A DNA stretch of 40,811 nucleotides, taken from Chitinophagaceae bacterium. GTDB taxonomy: Bacteria > Bacteroidota > Bacteroidia > Chitinophagales > Chitinophagaceae. The notes under the pieces were generated by a model. The model was not told the DNA's origin. It worked only from the letters and a program-made list of their open reading frames with translations, and made no database searches. The first letter of the stretch is position 1. The number at the start of each line of letters is the position of its first letter. This document shows positions 36,135 to 40,811 of this stretch, piece by piece. Location of the stretch: contig VFKL01000079.1 in assembly GCA_009885535.1 (NCBI GenBank), positions 1-40,811 on the forward strand. Reading direction: 5' to 3'. The position numbers were made by a program, and so were the translations under genes.

Positions 36135-37000
36135 TGGAAAGAATATTATTTGGCGACAATCAATTTTTTGCGGTTAATCATATATCAGACGAGAAATCGA
36201 GGGCACAATCCATAAAATTTAAAGAAGACAAAACCATTTTAGATACCATTGATATCGCCCGTGATTTAGGCACGGAAACATTCATGTGTACTACACACGA
36301 TAGGATTATAAATATCTGTGAAATGGTGAGACAAAACCCTGAAAAGTACAAGAACTTTTCAATTTTACCTTGTATGCCATATGCCCATAAATATGCCAAT
36401 GCAGTTACCGAATTAGGCATTGTAGGCACCATTCAACAATATGTTCCGGGTAATTTTTTGGGCACCATGTTTAAAGGCGGATTGGCAGTAATGTCTAAAG
36501 ATTATTTATCTATAATGGAATTGATGGTGGATGCCGAGATGAAAATGTTTAAGAAAATAAATACACCCGTAATTTTTCTGCAAAATGTAGTAACAGACTT
36601 ATTATTAGGGCTTGGCATGAAAGATATTTTAAAAGCGTATCATGACTATGTAATTAAAAAATATAACGTTGAGCCTGGTTTCATCACCATGAATATGCCT
36701 AAATTATTGGCTGTTTTGGAAAGTGTAGGTATTCAAAATCCGATCATTTGTTCATCAATTAATAAAGCAGGATTTAGAATGTCGGGCGGTATGGAGATTT
36801 ATGAAAAAACGCTTCGTGAAAAACAAGTAAGGGCTATTGCCATGCAAGTGCTTGGTGGCGGTGCAATTCCGGCAAAAGAAGCATTGGAATATGTATGTAA
36901 TTTACCCAATGTTTCCTCTATTTTATTTGGAGCCTCATCAAAACAAAACATTGCTCAAACCATTTCTTTAATTCATGAATTTGATGAGAAGAAAAAATAA
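36134..37000 (+). CDS. TIM-barrel protein related to aldo/keto reductases
   Basis: The 288-aa protein starts MERILFGDNQFFAVNHIS in an ATAATGG overlap with the previous stop. Its last 50 residues (MQVLGGGAIPAKEALEYV, then LPNVSSILFGASSKQNIAQT) resemble the C-terminal part of aldo/keto reductases, where a similar strand-loop binds the NADPH phosphate. The catalytic Asp-Tyr-Lys-His tetrad is not evident, so it may be a non-redox barrel such as an epimerase or lyase. Its function is unknown; it is held between an oxidoreductase and a 2-epimerase. Confidence 0.75.
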   Translation: MERILFGDNQFFAVNHISDEKSRAQSIKFKEDKTILDTIDIARDLGTETFMCTTHDRIINICEMVRQNPEKYKNFSILPCMPYAHKYANAVTELGIVGTIQQYVPGNFLGTMFKGGLAVMSKDYLSIMELMVDAEMKMFKKINTPVIFLQNVVTDLLLGLGMKDILKAYHDYVIKKYNVEPGFITMNMPKLLAVLESVGIQNPIICSSINKAGFRMSGGMEIYEKTLREKQVRAIAMQVLGGGAIPAKEALEYVCNLPNVSSILFGASSKQNIAQTISLIHEFDEKKK

Positions 37001-37009
37001 ATTATTCAA

Positions 37010-38101
37010 ATGAACATAACACTAATTGCTGGAGCTAGGCCAAATTTCATGAAGATATCGCCGATTATAAAGGCGATACAAGCTGCAAATAATAATGGCA
37101 TTGACATTCATTTTAGATTGGTGCATACTGGTCAACATTATGACAATGCGATGAGTGGTGGTTTTTTTGATCAATTGGGCATACCCACTCCGGATGTAAA
37201 TCTTGAATGCGGAGGAGGTTCTCAAGCCGAACAGACTGCAGCCATTATGGTGAAGTTTGAAAAAGAATTGATTGCACACAAACCAGATGTGGTATTGGTT
37301 GTAGGCGATGTAACTTCTACAATGGCATGTACCATTACAGCTAAAAAATTATGCATCGATGTAGTTCATGTAGAAGCTGGAATCAGATCTGGCGATATGA
37401 CCATGCCAGAAGAAATCAATAGAATGGTAACGGATTCTATTTGTGACCATTTTTTCACCACAAGCGAAACCGCACAAAAAACATTAATCAATCAACAGAT
37501 CAATCCTGCACGTGTACATTTTGTAGGCAATACCATGATTGATACTTTGATGAGCAATCTAGATAAACTTCGAAAGCCAACATTTTTTGAAGCGGCTTCA
37601 ATAGAAGATGAAAAGTATTTCCTTCTCACTCTACATCGACCATCGAATGTGGATGATGCCGAAAACTTAAAATCTATTTTAGATGCCATTATGAAATCGA
37701 CCCTACCCTTTCCCGTTATATTTCCGGTGCATCCAAGAACCAAGCAGATTTTAAAAAACATTCAGCTCGATTATGAAAATTTAATCATGATTGAACCACA
37801 AGGTTATCTCGAATTTATTTATTTGGTAAAACATGCAAAAGGAATCATCACAGATTCTGGAGGCATTACAGAAGAAGCAACCGTGTTACATGTACCTTGT
37901 TTGACCATGCGTAATTCAACTGAAAGACCTGAAACCATTACATTAGGCACCAACGAATTAATTGGCGATGATCTTGAAAAATTAAAGTCTAGTTTAATAA
38001 AAATCATGGATAACAATTGGAAAAAAGGCAACATACCGCCTTTGTGGGATGGAAAAACAGCAGAAAGAATTGTTGACATTTTAGTTACTAAATATTTGTA
38101 G
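37010..38101 (+). CDS. wecB: UDP-N-acetylglucosamine 2-epimerase (non-hydrolysing)
   Basis: The 363-aa enzyme interconverts UDP-GlcNAc and UDP-ManNAc or related sugars. Motifs are complete: GARPNFMKISPI at the N-terminus, HTGQHYD, VVGDVTSTMAC (catalytic Asp), VEAGIRSGDMTMPEEINR (two catalytic Glu), LTLHRPSNVDD (catalytic His), FPVHPRT and TDSGGITEEA. The adjacent DUF354, Gfo/Idh/MocA and barrel genes may act on the same or a derived nucleotide sugar. It begins 9 bases after the barrel gene. A specialised epimerase for a 2,3-diacetamido sugar cannot be excluded. Confidence 0.93.
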   Translation: MNITLIAGARPNFMKISPIIKAIQAANNNGIDIHFRLVHTGQHYDNAMSGGFFDQLGIPTPDVNLECGGGSQAEQTAAIMVKFEKELIAHKPDVVLVVGDVTSTMACTITAKKLCIDVVHVEAGIRSGDMTMPEEINRMVTDSICDHFFTTSETAQKTLINQQINPARVHFVGNTMIDTLMSNLDKLRKPTFFEAASIEDEKYFLLTLHRPSNVDDAENLKSILDAIMKSTLPFPVIFPVHPRTKQILKNIQLDYENLIMIEPQGYLEFIYLVKHAKGIITDSGGITEEATVLHVPCLTMRNSTERPETITLGTNELIGDDLEKLKSSLIKIMDNNWKKGNIPPLWDGKTAERIVDILVTKYL

Positions 38102-38140
38102 CATGATAATTCAGCATAATAATTATTAAAAAGCTGACCA

Positions 38141-38171
38141 ATTTAAAAGTAAAAAGTAAAAAATAAAAAAG
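38141..38171 (+). repeat. AAAAGTA heptamer repeat, copy 5
   Basis: ATTTAAAAGTAAAAAGTAAA followed by AAATAAAAAAG lies 39 bases after the wecB stop and before the second copy of the 23-bp repeat. Confidence 0.65.
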
Positions 38172-38214
38172 AGGGATCTATAACTTTTACCAAATAAAGT
38201 GGTATTCTTTTTTA

Positions 38215-38237
38215 ATTTTGCATTTTGACTTAATTAT
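38215..38237 (+). repeat. 23-bp intergenic repeat, copy B
   Basis: Identical to 29512-29534 and, like it, located a few bases before a start codon and after an AAAAGTA-type repeat. Confidence 0.85.
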
Positions 38238-38243
38238 TAAAAC

Positions 38244-39635
38244 ATGAATAAACAATTCAAAAGATATTTACAAGCCAGTTTAATTTTCCTGGATTTATTC
38301 ATGCTAAATGCATGCTTCTTTTTGCCCAAACTAATCTTCAAAGAAAGTATCGACATGTCTTACACATCAACGTACTTTACATTTTGGATAACCACAATTT
38401 CAATATGGGTTATTTTGGCATTTTTTTCTGGTGTTTATACAGAAAAAATCATACTTCAATTTGAGACATTTACAAAAAGAACGGTTCAGGTATTTTTATT
38501 TTGGACAATATTTGATTTATTTTATTTATTTATTACCAGAGATATAAATGTATCCAGATTCTTTATTTTATTGCATTTTAGTTTTTTTGTAATTTCTATT
38601 TTAATAAATCGATTTTTATATGTTGGGATAAGAAATTATTTCAAATCAAAAGACTTTTTAGTGAAGAAAGTAATTATTTTAGGATACAATAGCATTTCAT
38701 TAAAATTGGCTTCTTATTTTGAAGAAGAATCGATAAATACCCAATTAATCGGTTTTGTAGAAGATGAAAAGAACATTAAAGAATTGACGCACTACCCTGT
38801 TTTAGCAGAAATTAAAAATCTGATTCAAGTAGCAAAAGATTATGATGTGCAAGAAATTTATTCGACTATTACGCCTGAACAAAATGAATTTATTTATGAG
38901 CTGATGCATCAATCAGAAAACGAATGCATCCGATTTAAAGTTGTTCCTAATTTAGCCTATTTTTTTAGTAAGCCAGTTGTGGTAGATTATGTTCGCGATC
39001 TTCCTGTATTATCATTACGGAGCGAACCTTTAGAAGATGTTGGAAACCGTTTAAAGAAAAGATTTCTCGATGTTGTAATTAGCTTAATTGTAATCATTTT
39101 TATTTTATCCTGGCTTATTCCAATTATAGGATTACTTATTTTGATAGAATCTAGGGGTCCGATTTTTTTCAAACAACAAAGAACTGGTAAAAACAATCAA
39201 TCGTTTAATTGTTTGAAATTTAGAAGTATGCGACCAAACAATGATGCCAATTTAAAGCAAGCCACAAAAAATGACAATCGCATCACAAAAATTGGAAAGA
39301 TATTACGTAAAACCAGTTTGGATGAGTTTCCACAATTCATAAATGTATTAAAAGGCGAAATGAGTTTGGTAGGTCCTCGCCCACACATGGTAAAACATAC
39401 CGATGATTATTCTCAGATTGTAGACCAATACATGATTAGGCATTTTTTAAAGCCAGGCATTACAGGATGGGCACAAATAAATGGTTTAAGGGGTGAAATC
39501 ACCGAACCAAAACAAATAAAACTTAGGGTTAAATACGATTTATGGTACCTTGAAAATTGGAACATTTGGCTTGATTTAAAAATATTATTTCTCACTATAT
39601 ACACTATTTGTAAAGGAGATAAAAAAGCATATTAA
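38244..39635 (+). CDS. Undecaprenyl-phosphate sugar phosphotransferase (WcaJ-type)
   Basis: The 463-aa protein starts polysaccharide synthesis by moving a sugar-1-phosphate onto undecaprenyl phosphate. Four N-terminal helices (residues 12 to about 128) precede a nucleotide-fold region ([19 protein letters not shown]). The bacterial sugar transferase domain follows: [67 protein letters not shown] and [19 protein letters not shown]. The long form with the N-terminal domain matches WcaJ/CpsE, usually transferring glucose or galactose phosphate. Its place near the 3' end of the locus is unusual only in order, not in function. Confidence 0.94.
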   Translation: MNKQFKRYLQASLIFLDLFMLNACFFLPKLIFKESIDMSYTSTYFTFWITTISIWVILAFFSGVYTEKIILQFETFTKRTVQVFLFWTIFDLFYLFITRDINVSRFFILLHFSFFVISILINRFLYVGIRNYFKSKDFLVKKVIILGYNSISLKLASYFEEESINTQLIGFVEDEKNIKELTHYPVLAEIKNLIQVAKDYDVQEIYSTITPEQNEFIYELMHQSENECIRFKVVPNLAYFFSKPVVVDYVRDLPVLSLRSEPLEDVGNRLKKRFLDVVISLIVIIFILSWLIPIIGLLILIESRGPIFFKQQRTGKNNQSFNCLKFRSMRPNNDANLKQATKNDNRITKIGKILRKTSLDEFPQFINVLKGEMSLVGPRPHMVKHTDDYSQIVDQYMIRHFLKPGITGWAQINGLRGEITEPKQIKLRVKYDLWYLENWNIWLDLKILFLTIYTICKGDKKAY

Positions 39636-39639
39636 ACCA

Positions 39640-39670
39640 AATTTAAAAGTGAAAATTAAAAAATAAAAAA
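39640..39670 (+). repeat. AAAAGT-type repeat, copy 6
   Basis: AATTTAAAAGTGAAAATTAA followed by A-rich sequence begins 4 bases after the WcaJ-type gene's stop and closely resembles copy 4. Confidence 0.6.
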
Positions 39671-39719
39671 ACTGCCTTCCTAACTAATAAAAAGTACAAA
39701 TAAACCCAACCACAATAAA

Positions 39720-40811
39720 ATGAATTTATTCAACTCGAAGTTTATATTAAGCAATAAGCGTCATGGCTGGATTGATTATGACCGTGGAATAAGCATCATT
39801 CTTGTAACCTATAGACATTGTTTTGAAGGAATGGAAAAAGCTGGATTGGATTTAAAATCACACCCTTGGCTTGAATATATAAACGTGTTTTTCTTTGGCT
39901 TTAGAATGCCGCTTTTTTTTATAGCATCGGGCATGTTTATTTCACAAAGCATGCAAAAAAGAGGCCTTAACCCATACCTCAATAATCGAGTTCAGAGTAT
40001 ACTTTATCCAATGCTGGTTTGGGGTATCATTCAAATTTCATTACAATTATTGTTCTCTTCTTATACCAATTCAAAAGGTGATGTTGGATTAATGAGTTAT
40101 GTTTATTTGATTACAGACCCCAGGTCTACAGGACAATTCTGGTATTTAAATGCGTTATTTTTCGTTGGTATTATTTATGCATTCCTCAAAGTGAAATTAA
40201 AATTCAACGTTTTACAACAATTCATTTTCGGCTCCATTTTATATACGGTTTGTGCTATCAACAACGCATACGAAATCAACCTTGGATTTATAAACGATAT
40301 TTTCAAATACTACTTGTTTTTTGCCATTGGTGATGCGGTTTCAAAACTGATTTTGGATGAAAGAGCTACAAAATTTTTCACCTCTTGGAAAACAATTTTA
40401 CCATTGTTGGTTTCATTTATTACCATTCAATATTTTTTTACAGAAATAAATATGAATAAAGGCAGCAACTATTTTGTTGAGAATAGAATGCCTTTATTTT
40501 TTCTGCTTGTTGCATTAGTGGGATGCTCACTGTCTATTGCTGTTTCATTCAGTTTGAAAAAATCAAACAGCTTGAAATTCCTTCGAGTTGTAGGTTATAA
40601 TTCTGTACATATTTATTGTTTGCAAATCATTGTAATGTCGATATCCAGACAGTTGTTTATGAAAATCGGAATGACAAATCCTTCACTAATTGCGTTGGCG
40701 GTATTGAGTACAGGTGTTTTAGCGCCAATTGTATTTTACAATATTTGCCTAAGAATAAATTTATGGTGGTTATTTACATTAAAAAAACCAACCGATGAAT
40801 TAAATTTCATA
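39720..40811 (+). CDS. Acyltransferase-3 family membrane protein (partial, 3' end beyond window)
   Basis: This gene is missing from the ORF track because it has no stop before the window ends. The ATG at 39720 opens 364 codons: MNLFNSKFILSNKRHGWIDY, then DRGISIILVTYRHCFEGM with the family's R/H pair, and FFFGFRMPLFFIASGMFIS, typical of acyltransferase-3 (PF01757). Later helices include GQFWYLNALFFVGIIYAFL and VVGYNSVHIYCLQIIVMSI. About ten membrane helices are visible. Such enzymes O-acetylate sugars of surface polysaccharides. It follows the WcaJ-type gene by 84 bases and probably belongs to the same locus. The ORF at 40616 is a shadow of it. Confidence 0.9.
   Translation, partial: MNLFNSKFILSNKRHGWIDYDRGISIILVTYRHCFEGMEKAGLDLKSHPWLEYINVFFFGFRMPLFFIASGMFISQSMQKRGLNPYLNNRVQSILYPMLVWGIIQISLQLLFSSYTNSKGDVGLMSYVYLITDPRSTGQFWYLNALFFVGIIYAFLKVKLKFNVLQQFIFGSILYTVCAINNAYEINLGFINDIFKYYLFFAIGDAVSKLILDERATKFFTSWKTILPLLVSFITIQYFFTEINMNKGSNYFVENRMPLFFLLVALVGCSLSIAVSFSLKKSNSLKFLRVVGYNSVHIYCLQIIVMSISRQLFMKIGMTNPSLIALAVLSTGVLAPIVFYNICLRINLWWLFTLKKPTDELNFI

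Noticed and set aside
40616-40798. 60-aa plus-strand ORF at the window end
   Set aside because: Overlaps the open acyltransferase-3 frame, which has clear membrane helices and family motifs.

Overview
The window is a low-GC stretch of a Bacteroidota chromosome, most likely from the Chitinophagaceae or a close family. This is an inference from several things: a TAnnTTTG-type promoter, a DUF6089 outer-membrane protein, a three-subunit b-type succinate dehydrogenase, a UpxY-type NusG paralog beside a Wza/Wzc pair, and a REP-like CCCACGGTTTAAA palindrome. No rRNA, tRNA, CRISPR array or complete insertion sequence was seen. The left edge cuts through the 3' end of a gene that resembles a transposase C-terminus. 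The right edge cuts through an acyltransferase-3 gene that the ORF track misses because it has no stop codon inside the window.

Layout. (1) 1-2.6 kb: the truncated gene end, then an MBOAT O-acyltransferase with an SGNH-like partner, a typical pair for O-acetylating a surface polymer. (2) 2.7-16.5 kb: mostly minus-strand housekeeping genes. These are a conserved hypothetical, a TraB/GumN protein, a UbiD-family decarboxylase, a DUF6089 protein, pyruvate dehydrogenase E1 beta, a pRiA4b ORF-3-like protein, the sdhCAB operon, a second conserved hypothetical and a thiolase. Two small plus-strand genes lie inside this block: a 49-aa lmo0937-type membrane peptide absent from the ORF track, and a SYLF/Ysc84 lipid-binding protein. 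A decayed VOC/PhnB-like gene at 9.7-10.1 kb is readable only by joining frames. (3) 16.9-40.8 kb: a plus-strand exopolysaccharide or capsule locus.

The polysaccharide locus looks like a complete Wzx/Wzy-type pathway. It has an outer-membrane export lipoprotein (Wza-like), a tyrosine autokinase/co-polymerase (Wzc-like), a UpxY antiterminator, a polysaccharide deacetylase, a Wzy/ligase-like protein and a Wzx flippase. It also has three GT-B glycosyltransferases, a WecB epimerase, and a WcaJ-type initiating transferase near its 3' end. The unusual middle section holds three tandem FemAB/GNAT-like paralogs, a GINT1-type five-bladed propeller protein, a CapK/PaaK-like adenylating enzyme and an alpha/alpha-toroid-like protein. 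After these comes a tightly coupled DUF354 - Gfo/Idh/MocA - aldo/keto-reductase-like - WecB cassette. I infer that this middle section decorates or tailors the polysaccharide; the FemAB trio is the part least explained by known pathways.

Non-coding structure includes a 279-bp gap after upxY with two hairpins (one a perfect 16-bp stem) that could be an antitermination target. Terminators follow the sdh operon and the thiolase gene, the latter running directly into the next start codon. There are several AAAAGTA-type heptamer arrays, often just after stop codons, and a 23-bp intergenic repeat found twice about 8.7 kb apart.
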